Shown piece by piece: positions 35,785-42,515 of a stretch of DNA of 64,000 nucleotides; positions within the stretch are counted from its first letter, which is position 1, and each line of letters begins with the position of its first letter. The translations under genes were made by a program, and so were the position numbers. Source of the stretch: Solimonas aquatica (lineage in GTDB: Bacteria; Pseudomonadota; Gammaproteobacteria; Nevskiales; Nevskiaceae); contig NZ_FOFS01000004.1 of NCBI RefSeq assembly GCF_900111015.1, positions 124,001 through 188,000 on the forward strand, given 5' to 3'. The notes below the pieces were generated by a model. It saw only the letters and a list, made by a program, of their open reading frames with translations. It was not told the origin of the DNA and made no database searches.

Positions 35785-37047
35785 ATGCTTACCACCCAGT
35801 CTCTGCTCGACCGCATGAGCCATGGCTTCGAGGGCGGCACCCTGGAATTCAGCGCGCCCCAGGGACGACGCTGGACGCTCGGACATGGTGAGCCGCGCGC
35901 GGTCCTGCAGCTGCACAGTCCGCAGGTGCTGCGCAGCATCCTGAGCCGCCCGGGACTGAAGTTCGGCGAAGCCTATATGGACGGCCGCTGGCAGCCGGTG
36001 CAAGGCGGGCTGAAACGCGTGCTGGAAGTGGCGATCAAGATCGAAGAAGCGCTGGACCGCCGTCAGAGCTGGCCGTGGCTGAAGCGTGGCCTGGGCAAGC
36101 TGATGGAGCTCAACGTACCCCGCATCAGCCGGCGCCATGTGGAGCATCACTACAACCTCGATGCCACGCTCTACCGGCGCTTTCTCGATGCCGAGATGTT
36201 CTATTCCTGCGCCTACTTCGAAAATCCGCAGATGACGCTGGAACAGGCGCAGCAGGCCAAGTGCGCGCTGATTGCCCGCAAGCTGGATCTGAAACCCGGC
36301 GCGCGCGTGCTGGACATCGGCTGCGGCTGGGGTGGCCTGGCCATGTATCTGGCGCAGCACCATGGCGTCCAGGTCACCGGAATCACCCTGTCCAGCGAGC
36401 AACTGGCCGTGGCCCTGCAGCGCGTCGCCGACCGCGGCCTGCAGAAGCAGGTACAGCTGCAGCTGCAGGACTATCGCGACATGCAGGGGCGCTTCGATGC
36501 CATCGTCAGCGTCGGCATGTTCGAGCATGTGGGCCGGCCGCAGTATCCGGTGTTCTTCCGCCGCATTGCCGAGCTGCTGGACGAGCAAGGCAGCGCGCTG
36601 CTGCACACCATCGGCCGCCTGGGCCCGCCGGGCGTGACCAATCCCTGGATCCGCAAATACATCTTCCCCGGCGGCTACATTCCGGCGGCCTCCGAAGTGC
36701 TGCAGGCCATGCAGCCGCAGCCCCTGCTGCTCAACGATCTGGAGATCTGGCGCCTGCACTACGCCCTGACCCTGCAGCACTGGCAGCAGCGCTTCCAGCA
36801 GGCGCGCGCCGAATTCGCCCAGCGCCTGGGTGAGCGCTTCTGCCGCATGTGGGAGTTCTATCTGCAGAGCAGCGAAGCCGCGTTTCGCTGGGGCAATCTC
36901 TGCGTCTTCCAGTTGCAGCTGAGCAAGAACCTGCAGCGCCTGCCCACCACCCGCGACTACCTCTACCCCGGTCGCCAAACGGAGCCGGCCAACGTCTCGA
37001 CGTTGCCGGATGAATTCCCTACAATGCGCGCCCCCGTGGTGATGTAG
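35785..37047 (+). CDS. cfa: Cyclopropane-fatty-acyl-phospholipid synthase family protein
   Basis: SAM-dependent enzyme that adds a methylene bridge to unsaturated acyl chains of membrane phospholipids, 420 aa. The SAM-binding motif is VLDIGCGWGGLAMYLA, followed by the CFA signature YPVFFRRIAELLDEQGSALL and YIFPGGYIPAASEVL; the N-terminal ~110 residues are the lipid-binding domain. ATG 35785 lies 4 bases after GAGGAGGT. Unusually, its last codons and TAG stop (37045-37047) lie inside the first 10 bases of the tRNA-Met gene, and the tRNA promoter lies within its coding region. Confidence 0.92.
   Translation: MLTTQSLLDRMSHGFEGGTLEFSAPQGRRWTLGHGEPRAVLQLHSPQVLRSILSRPGLKFGEAYMDGRWQPVQGGLKRVLEVAIKIEEALDRRQSWPWLKRGLGKLMELNVPRISRRHVEHHYNLDATLYRRFLDAEMFYSCAYFENPQMTLEQAQQAKCALIARKLDLKPGARVLDIGCGWGGLAMYLAQHHGVQVTGITLSSEQLAVALQRVADRGLQKQVQLQLQDYRDMQGRFDAIVSVGMFEHVGRPQYPVFFRRIAELLDEQGSALLHTIGRLGPPGVTNPWIRKYIFPGGYIPAASEVLQAMQPQPLLLNDLEIWRLHYALTLQHWQQRFQQARAEFAQRLGERFCRMWEFYLQSSEAAFRWGNLCVFQLQLSKNLQRLPTTRDYLYPGRQTEPANVSTLPDEFPTMRAPVVM
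37020..37025 (+). promoter_or_regulatory. -10 box of the tRNA-Met promoter
   Basis: TACAAT followed by GCGCGCCCCC, 13 bases before the tRNA. It lies inside the cfa coding sequence. No strong -35 is visible, but the discriminator matches other stable-RNA promoters in the window. Confidence 0.65.
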
Positions 37048-37114
37048 CTCAGACGGTTAGAGCGCGGCACTCATAATGCTGAGGTCGGTGGTTCGATTCC
37101 ACTCATCACCACCA
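37038..37114 (+). tRNA. tRNA-Met (anticodon CAT, elongator type)
   Basis: 77-base cloverleaf: acceptor GGTGATG/CATCACC, D arm GCTCAGACGGTTAGAGC, anticodon stem CGGCA-CTCATAA-TGCTG giving CAT, T arm GGTTCGATTCC, discriminator A and encoded CCA. The paired first base and absence of the three G-C anticodon-stem pairs fit an elongator tRNA rather than an initiator. Its 5' end overlaps the cfa stop codon. Confidence 0.96.
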
Positions 37115-37389
37115 ATTCTTCAAGCCTCTCTTGATGGTGTGGCAGGTTTCAGGGAGGCCGGGCCGGGCACGCACAGCCGCTTCAGTGCAGCCCACCAGAC
37201 TTGCGGCTGAGGCCGGTCCCATCTCTCGCTGCGCAGCAGCAGCCCCAGGCCTTGCCCAGCACCGCCCGCCCGGCCTTGCGCATGGCCGCGGCAGCGGCGG
37301 GTGCCGCGACGAAAGCCGGTTACAATCGAAAAAAACCGCCTGCCTTGGCCTGTCCGCGCCATCGCCGCCCGCTCACTTTCCGAACTCCC

Positions 37390-38181
37390 ATGCCCCGCGC
37401 GCCGAAAAAGTCCGCTGATGCCAGCTCGCAGTACCGGATCAAGCAAGTCTCGGCGATGACAGGCGTCTCAAGGGAGACGATCCGCTTCTACATCAACGAA
37501 GGCCTGCTGCCGCATCCGGCCAAGACCGCGCGCAACATGGGCTGGTATTCCGACCGCCATGTCGAACTGCTGCGCCTGATTCAGCGCCTGCGCCAGGATC
37601 ACTTCCTGCCGCTCAAGGCGATCAAGACCCTGGTCGCCGGCTCCTCCGACGAATACGAGTTCACCAAGGCGCAGACCAAGGTGCTGTCGCAGATCCGTGA
37701 AAAGCTGGAACTCGACAGCAGAAAGCTCACGGTCTCCAGCTCGGTGGCCCAGGTTGGCCAGAATCTCGGCCTGAGCCCGAAGGAACTGCAGGAGCTGCAG
37801 GAAATCGGCTTCGCGGAGCAAGGCGTGGTGACCGTCAGCGATATCGAGCTGGCGCAGCTGTGGGTGCGCATGCGCGACAACGGCCTCAACGCGGAACGTC
37901 AGTTCAGCCCGCGGGATCTGGTCTATCTGCGCGATCTGGTCGACGCCGGCATCGCCCAGGAGCTGCACCTGTTCGAAAAGCGCATCCGCACGATGTCTTC
38001 CGACGAAGCCGCGAGGCTGCAGGGCGTCATCATCCCGTCCCTGAGCCGCATCTTCGTGATTCTGCACGAGCGGCGGCTGGCGCATTTCATCCAGCGCTTC
38101 GTCAGCCGCCAGGCCGACGCGGACGCCAAGAGCGCCGCCCCCCGTAAATCCCCGCGGCGCAGCAAGGCCGGCAGCAACTAA
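37390..38181 (+). CDS. MerR family regulator without cysteines, upstream of the monooxygenase operon
   Basis: 263 aa. Residues about 15-85 form the MerR winged HTH (YRIKQVSAMTGVSRETIRFYINEGLLP, then HVELLRLIQRLRQDHFLPL), and about 95-125 the dimerisation helix. The C-terminal half (130-240) is a long helical extension not found in short metal sensors; the last 20 residues are Lys/Arg/Ser-rich. The whole protein lacks cysteine, so it is not a CueR-type thiol copper sensor. It lies 358 bases upstream of and on the same strand as the copper monooxygenase operon, making it a candidate regulator of it. ATG 37390 is chosen over a longer upstream frame of Pro/Ala-rich noise. Confidence 0.8.
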   Translation: MPRAPKKSADASSQYRIKQVSAMTGVSRETIRFYINEGLLPHPAKTARNMGWYSDRHVELLRLIQRLRQDHFLPLKAIKTLVAGSSDEYEFTKAQTKVLSQIREKLELDSRKLTVSSSVAQVGQNLGLSPKELQELQEIGFAEQGVVTVSDIELAQLWVRMRDNGLNAERQFSPRDLVYLRDLVDAGIAQELHLFEKRIRTMSSDEAARLQGVIIPSLSRIFVILHERRLAHFIQRFVSRQADADAKSAAPRKSPRRSKAGSN

Positions 38182-38539
38182 GCCTTCTGGCGGGAAGCCG
38201 GCGGCCACCCAGGCGCGTGGCGCCGGCGGTGGCGCCTCGCCGCCTGCAGACAGCCAGGGCACCCGCGGCCCTGCGCGGCACCATCGCCGGTCCCTGCGCC
38301 GTGAAGCCGCCCCCCCAATAAACGCGTGCGCGGATACAGCAAAACGCGAAATTTCGCAATGCGCGCGGACAATGGATCCGCCAGTAAATTGTACGTAGTA
38401 CGTCTACGCACACTTGACACTCTTCTAGTGTCCGCCAGAAGATATAACCAGAAAGTTGGAACCCTCCGAGTACCAGTCCGATGTACTCCGAGGGGTCTTT
38501 GGCGATATCGCGTTCATTCGATTCGAGGAGATTTTTTTC
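38182..38539 (+). promoter_or_regulatory. Regulatory region and 5' leader of the copper monooxygenase operon
   Basis: No gene is visible in these 358 bases. Structures in order: a perfect 12-bp palindrome GCGAAATTTCGC (38346-38357), an inverted repeat CGTAG/CTACG (38394-38408), a TTGACA -35-like box (38414-38419) overlapping an ACACT/AGTGT inverted repeat (38417-38431), TATAAC (38444-38449), then a leader hairpin (38461-38496). The -35/-10 spacing of 24 bases is too long for a standard sigma-70 promoter, so the real promoter is uncertain. The ribosome site of pmoC is GAGGAG at 38525-38530. Confidence 0.5.
38461..38496 (+). promoter_or_regulatory. Leader hairpin upstream of pmoC
   Basis: ACCCTCCGAGTAC (38461-38473) pairs with GTACTCCGAGGGGT (38483-38496) with one C-C mismatch and a 9-base loop, followed by CTTT. 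It lies 44 bases before the pmoC start and could be an attenuator or an mRNA-stability element. Confidence 0.5.
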
Positions 38540-39328
38540 ATGGCCACCCTAGCCTCCAGCGTCAAAGCAGACGTCGACAAGGCCTTGTCCGAGCGCAGCC
38601 CGACCGCGCCCTGGGCCAAGTTCTTTCTGGCAACCGCCGCGCTGCTGACGCTGTTCACCTGCTACCGCTTTTATCAGCACGCCACCGCCTTCACCTATGG
38701 CCTGGACTTCTTCAGCCCCGAATTCCAGAAGTACTGGATGAGCCTGCTGTACTCGGAACTCTCGATCGAGGTGCTGTTCGGCGTCGGCGCGGGCCTGTAT
38801 CTGTGGGCGACCCGTGACCGCAACCTCGACAAGATCAAGCCCGGCGAGGAACTGCGTCGCTACATGGTGATGATGTCCCTGCTGCTCGCCTTCGGCGTGA
38901 TCTTCTACATCGTCGCTTCGATCTACACCGAATCCGACGCCGCCTGGCACCAGATCACGATCCGCGACACCGACTTCACCCCCACGCACATCGGTCTGTT
39001 CTACTTCGGCGTGCCTTGCTTCATCCTGGCTTCGTTCGTGGCCTTCATGTACGCGCGCACCCGGATTCCGCAGTTCGCCAACAAGCTCTCGCTGCCGTTC
39101 GCGCTGCTGGTGGCCGGCCCGTTCATGATCATGCCCAACCTCGGCCTGAACGAGTGGGGCCACACCTTCTTCTACGCCGAGGAACTGTTCGCGGCGCCGA
39201 TCCACTGGGGCTTCGTCGCCCTGGGCTGGTCGGCCTTTGCCGCCGGCGGCCTCATCGTCCAGGTGCTGACGCGAGTGGTGCAGCTCACCCGCCTCATGTC
39301 CGTGGACAAGGCAGCGTCCGCCGCCTGA
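38540..39328 (+). CDS. pmoC: Particulate (copper) membrane monooxygenase subunit C
   Basis: Integral-membrane subunit of the CuMMO superfamily (methane, ammonia or short-hydrocarbon monooxygenases), 262 aa with about six membrane segments. The copper ligand pattern Asp-x3-His-x12-His is intact: Asp 133, His 137 (ESDAAWHQIT) and His 150 (DFTPTHIGLFY). ATG 38540 follows GAGGAG. First gene of a C-A-B operon; a terminator-like hairpin separates it from pmoA, which would give extra subunit C transcript, as known for amoC/pmoC in other organisms. The symbol pmoC denotes the family, not a proven methane substrate. Confidence 0.9.
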   Translation: MATLASSVKADVDKALSERSPTAPWAKFFLATAALLTLFTCYRFYQHATAFTYGLDFFSPEFQKYWMSLLYSELSIEVLFGVGAGLYLWATRDRNLDKIKPGEELRRYMVMMSLLLAFGVIFYIVASIYTESDAAWHQITIRDTDFTPTHIGLFYFGVPCFILASFVAFMYARTRIPQFANKLSLPFALLVAGPFMIMPNLGLNEWGHTFFYAEELFAAPIHWGFVALGWSAFAAGGLIVQVLTRVVQLTRLMSVDKAASAA

Positions 39329-39377
39329 TCGCCGGGCGTCGCGCCGCGACGCCATCACCGGCCAGACCCTAGCCATG

Positions 39378-39421
39378 CCTTGAACGGCGAACCCTCGCGG
39401 GTTCGCCGTCAGGGGTTTTTT
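39378..39421 (+). terminator. Intrinsic terminator/attenuator between pmoC and pmoA
   Basis: ACGGCGAACCC (39384-39394) pairs perfectly with GGGTTCGCCGT (39399-39409); flanking CCTTG/CAGGG bases can extend the stem, and TTTTTT follows at 39416-39421. It probably ends part of the pmoC transcript and reduces pmoAB expression. Confidence 0.75.
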
Positions 39422-39515
39422 GCCCGCGCTTGTGAACGCTTCCCCCGCCAAAAGACGGATCGGCACAAGGCGCGCGCTCGATTTCCTGTAACGCGCCTCT
39501 CAAGAGGGAGCCACC

Positions 39516-40271
39516 ATGACCGCTGCCGTACCCAACGACACGGCCGTCACCACGACGGCCGAACAACGGCGCTCATATCTGCAGTTCGACATGCTGATCA
39601 TTCCGCTTGTCGTGCTGCTGTTCATGGGCATTTTCAGTTTCCACTTCGCGCTGCTGGTCGGCGATTGGGACTACTGGATCGACTGGCGTGACCGCCGCTG
39701 GTGGCCGCTGGTCACACCGCTGGCCATCACCGTTCTGCCGGCCGTGTTCGGCTATCTGCTCTGGGACAAGCTGCGCCTGCCGCTGGGCGGCACGCTCACC
39801 ATCTTCTGCCTGTCCCTGGCCGCCTGGATCAGCCGCTATCTGAATTTCCATCTGCTGGCCAACTTCCCGATGGACATGGTGTTCCCGTCCTCGTACGTGG
39901 GCCTCGGTCTGCTGCTGGACTGCATGCTGCTGCTGACCCGCAGCTGGTTCTTCACCGGCCTGATCGGCGCGTTCCTGGTGGGACTGCTCATCTACCCGAT
40001 GAACTGGCCGATCCTGGCGCAGTACCACGTGCCCGTGGAGATGGACGGCATCCTGATGACCGTCGCCGACGTGTTCGGCTTCGAGTACGTCAGAACCTCG
40101 ATTCCGGAATATCTGCGCATCATCGAGCAGTCCACGCTGCGCACCTTTGGCGAAGCGGTCACGCCGCTGACCGCGGTGTTCGCCGGCTTCATCAACATCA
40201 TCAACTACTGGTTCTGGATCTGGATCGGCTCGCTCGGTGTCAAGGCGATCTGGATTCGCAAGATCGTCTAA
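39516..40271 (+). CDS. pmoA: Particulate (copper) membrane monooxygenase subunit A
   Basis: Membrane subunit of the CuMMO complex, 251 aa, with about seven hydrophobic segments and family stretches such as VGDWDYWIDWRDRRWWPLV, FPMDMVFPSSYVGLGLLLD and NWPILAQYHVPVE. ATG 39516 follows GAGGGAG. It lies 187 bases after pmoC with a terminator between, and 10 bases before pmoB. PmoA is the usual phylogenetic marker, so this gene could place the enzyme among methane, ammonia or alkane/alkene types; I cannot decide by eye. Confidence 0.9.
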   Translation: MTAAVPNDTAVTTTAEQRRSYLQFDMLIIPLVVLLFMGIFSFHFALLVGDWDYWIDWRDRRWWPLVTPLAITVLPAVFGYLLWDKLRLPLGGTLTIFCLSLAAWISRYLNFHLLANFPMDMVFPSSYVGLGLLLDCMLLLTRSWFFTGLIGAFLVGLLIYPMNWPILAQYHVPVEMDGILMTVADVFGFEYVRTSIPEYLRIIEQSTLRTFGEAVTPLTAVFAGFINIINYWFWIWIGSLGVKAIWIRKIV

Positions 40272-40281
40272 GGAGATCGCC

Positions 40282-41511
40282 ATGAGATTTTCCGCTGTTC
40301 TCGCGCTGATCTTCCTGGTCCTCAGCGTCCTGATCCCTTCGCTGGCCGAAGCGCACGGCGAACGCGCCCAGCAGCCGGCACTGCGCATGCGCACCGTGGA
40401 ATGGTTCGATGTCTCGGTGTCGACCAAGCAGCTGCAGGTCAATGACATCCTGGTGGTGAAAGGCTCGTTCGTGCCTTCCAACTACTGGCCGGAGCACGTG
40501 CATTCCATCGAAGGCGCTTCCTATCTGAACATCGGCGTGCCGGGGCCCACCTTCGTGCGCCTCGACAGCCGGATCAACGGCACGCCCGGCATCCGCTCGA
40601 CCGCCTTCCACAAGGGCGAGCTGTACAACTTCGAGATCACGCTCAAGGCGCGCAAGCCCGGCAAGTACCACATCCATCCGCTGATCAACGTCGAGTCGGC
40701 CGGTCCGGTGATCGGCCCCGGCATCTGGGTGGAAGTCACCGGCAGCGAAGCGCAGTTCACCAACACCGCCAAGACCCTGCTGGGCCAGACGGTGGATATG
40801 GAGCATTACAACTTCGGCCACACCGTGGCCTGGTCGGCGCTGTGGATGCTGATTGCCGCAGCCTGGATCGTCTACTGGCTGTTCTCGCGCCGTCCGCTGA
40901 TCGTGCCGCGCTTCAAGCGTGTCAGCGAACTGGGCCAGGACGCCGACGCCATCCTGACGCCCACCGACCGGCGCCTGGGCCTGCTGTTCCTGATCATCAC
41001 CCTGTCGGTCACGATGGGCGGCTACCTCTACGCCAATGATCGCTGGCCCATCACCACGCCGCTGCAGACCGGCAAGGTGCACACCCCGCCGGCGGTGCAG
41101 GCACCGATGCCGCTGGAAGTGACCATGGGCGAGGCACGCTACCGGATTCCCGGCCGCAGCTTCCGCATCGAACTGACGGTGAGCAACAAGAGCGACCGGC
41201 CGCTGAGCATCGGCGAGTTTTCCGCCGGCAATCTGCGCTTCATCAACAGCAAGGTGCTCGACATCAAGCCGACCGATGAGGACGATCTGGTGGCGCCGGA
41301 TGCCCTGCGCGTGGAAGGCAGCCCGATCCCGGCTGGCGAAACCCGCAAGCTGGTGATCTACGCCGACGATGCCATGTGGGAGACGCAGCGCATGACCACC
41401 ATGATTGCCTCCCCGGATGCCGTCATCGCCGGCATGCTGTTCTTCTATGACGACCAGGGCAAACGCTATTACGCGGAAATTGGCGGCCCGATGATTCCGG
41501 TGTTCGGCTAA
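40282..41511 (+). CDS. pmoB: Particulate (copper) membrane monooxygenase subunit B
   Basis: Periplasmic-domain subunit, 409 aa, with a signal peptide cleaved before His 25 (AEA-HGERAQQ) so that the mature N-terminal His is a copper ligand, plus His 130 and His 132 (KYHIHPLIN): all three ligands of the known PmoB copper site are present. Two membrane helices follow the first cupredoxin domain (about 182-202 and 232-252), then the second cupredoxin domain (about 285-409). ATG 40282 follows AAGGAGA. Its TAA stop overlaps the next ATG by one base (TAATG), so the following unknown gene is coupled to it. Confidence 0.92.
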   Translation: MRFSAVLALIFLVLSVLIPSLAEAHGERAQQPALRMRTVEWFDVSVSTKQLQVNDILVVKGSFVPSNYWPEHVHSIEGASYLNIGVPGPTFVRLDSRINGTPGIRSTAFHKGELYNFEITLKARKPGKYHIHPLINVESAGPVIGPGIWVEVTGSEAQFTNTAKTLLGQTVDMEHYNFGHTVAWSALWMLIAAAWIVYWLFSRRPLIVPRFKRVSELGQDADAILTPTDRRLGLLFLIITLSVTMGGYLYANDRWPITTPLQTGKVHTPPAVQAPMPLEVTMGEARYRIPGRSFRIELTVSNKSDRPLSIGEFSAGNLRFINSKVLDIKPTDEDDLVAPDALRVEGSPIPAGETRKLVIYADDAMWETQRMTTMIASPDAVIAGMLFFYDDQGKRYYAEIGGPMIPVFG

Positions 41512-42107
41512 TGCGCGGATGGCTCCTGGGTATTCTGGGCGCGCTGACGGCGCTCGCGGCGACAGCCGCGAGCGCCCACGGCGGCGTCTCCGTCGAGAAC
41601 GATGTCTGCATCATGCGCATCGGTCAGTACCGTGCGCACTTCAGCGGCTATCAGCCGGAGTTCCGCGCCACGCAGGAATTCTGCGAGGACATTCCGGAGG
41701 TGGCCGACGCCATCATCGTGCTGGACTTCATCGACAACGCGCTGCGCGGCATGAACGTCGAGTTCAGCGTCGTCGCCGATAACGCCGATCTGGGCTCGCG
41801 CGCGCGTTTCGAGGATCTGGGCGGGCTCGATACGATCCGTCGCTCGGCGCTGATGAACGTGCCGCCGGCGCAGTATCCGCACGGCACCATCACCTTCAAG
41901 CCCAGCTTCACGAAAGCCGGCTGGTACATCGGCGTGCTCACCGCCACCGATCCGCAGAGCGGCGCGGTGATCCACTCGGTGTTCCCGTTCAAGGTTGGTG
42001 TCAGCAAGCGCTGGCCGTATCTGCTCGCCTTTGCGGTGATCATGACGCTCTCGCTGCTGCTGTACCGCCTCACCGGGCGCAAGCTCAAAGCCGCGCCAGC
42101 CGCGTAG
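41511..42107 (+). CDS. Unknown periplasmic membrane-anchored protein of the monooxygenase operon
   Basis: 198 aa with a signal peptide (cleavage near ASA-HGG), a periplasmic domain of about 140 residues containing two Cys (VCIMRIG and EFCEDIP), and one C-terminal membrane helix (WPYLLAFAVIMTLSLLLYRL). The topology recalls PmoD/AmoD, but I do not see a clear PmoD copper motif, so I give no symbol. Its start overlaps the pmoB stop (TAATG), which strongly ties it to the enzyme. It may insert or hold copper in the complex; mature N-terminal His is suggestive of a copper site. Function is not known to me. Confidence 0.8.
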   Translation: MRGWLLGILGALTALAATAASAHGGVSVENDVCIMRIGQYRAHFSGYQPEFRATQEFCEDIPEVADAIIVLDFIDNALRGMNVEFSVVADNADLGSRARFEDLGGLDTIRRSALMNVPPAQYPHGTITFKPSFTKAGWYIGVLTATDPQSGAVIHSVFPFKVGVSKRWPYLLAFAVIMTLSLLLYRLTGRKLKAAPAA

Positions 42108-42125
42108 CGCGAACCGGACGCCGCC

Positions 42126-42515
42126 GTGATCCCTTCCCTGTCCCGCAAGCTCCGCCCGCTGGCGCTGTTGCTGGCGCTGGCCCCGGTGGGCGGCGCCTGG
42201 GCGCACGCGGCGCTGCTCAAGTCCACGCCGGGCTCGCGCGCCACGCTGCGTCAGCCGCCGCGTGCCATCGAGTTGTGGTTCAACGAAAACGTGGAGACCT
42301 CGTTCTCCACCATCCGTGTCGAAGACCCGAGCGGCCAGGCGGTGCGCACCGGCACGCCGGAAAGCAGTCCGACCGAGCCCAACAAACTCAGCGTCAGCCT
42401 GCCGGCACTCGCGCCGGGAACCTACACCGTCCATTACCGCGTGCTGTCCCAGGACGGACATCTGGTTGAATACGGCTATCGCTTCCGCATCGAGGCCGCG
42501 GCCGCTTCGCAGTGA
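42126..42515 (+). CDS. copC: Periplasmic copper-binding protein CopC
   Basis: 129 aa cupredoxin-like copper carrier. The signal peptide is cleaved before His 27 (AWA-HAALLKSTPG), giving an N-terminal His copper brace, and the C-terminal S-x-DGH motif (LSQDGHLVEYGYRF) supplies the second His. CopC delivers or sequesters Cu(II) in the periplasm, usually with CopD. The stop overlaps the start of the CopD fusion gene (GTGA). Confidence 0.92.
   Translation: MIPSLSRKLRPLALLLALAPVGGAWAHAALLKSTPGSRATLRQPPRAIELWFNENVETSFSTIRVEDPSGQAVRTGTPESSPTEPNKLSVSLPALAPGTYTVHYRVLSQDGHLVEYGYRFRIEAAAASQ

Noticed and set aside
38540-41511. Calling the monooxygenase an ammonia monooxygenase (amoCAB)
   Set aside because: Sequence alone by eye does not separate amo, pmo and hydrocarbon types, and no hao or cytochrome c554 genes are in view.
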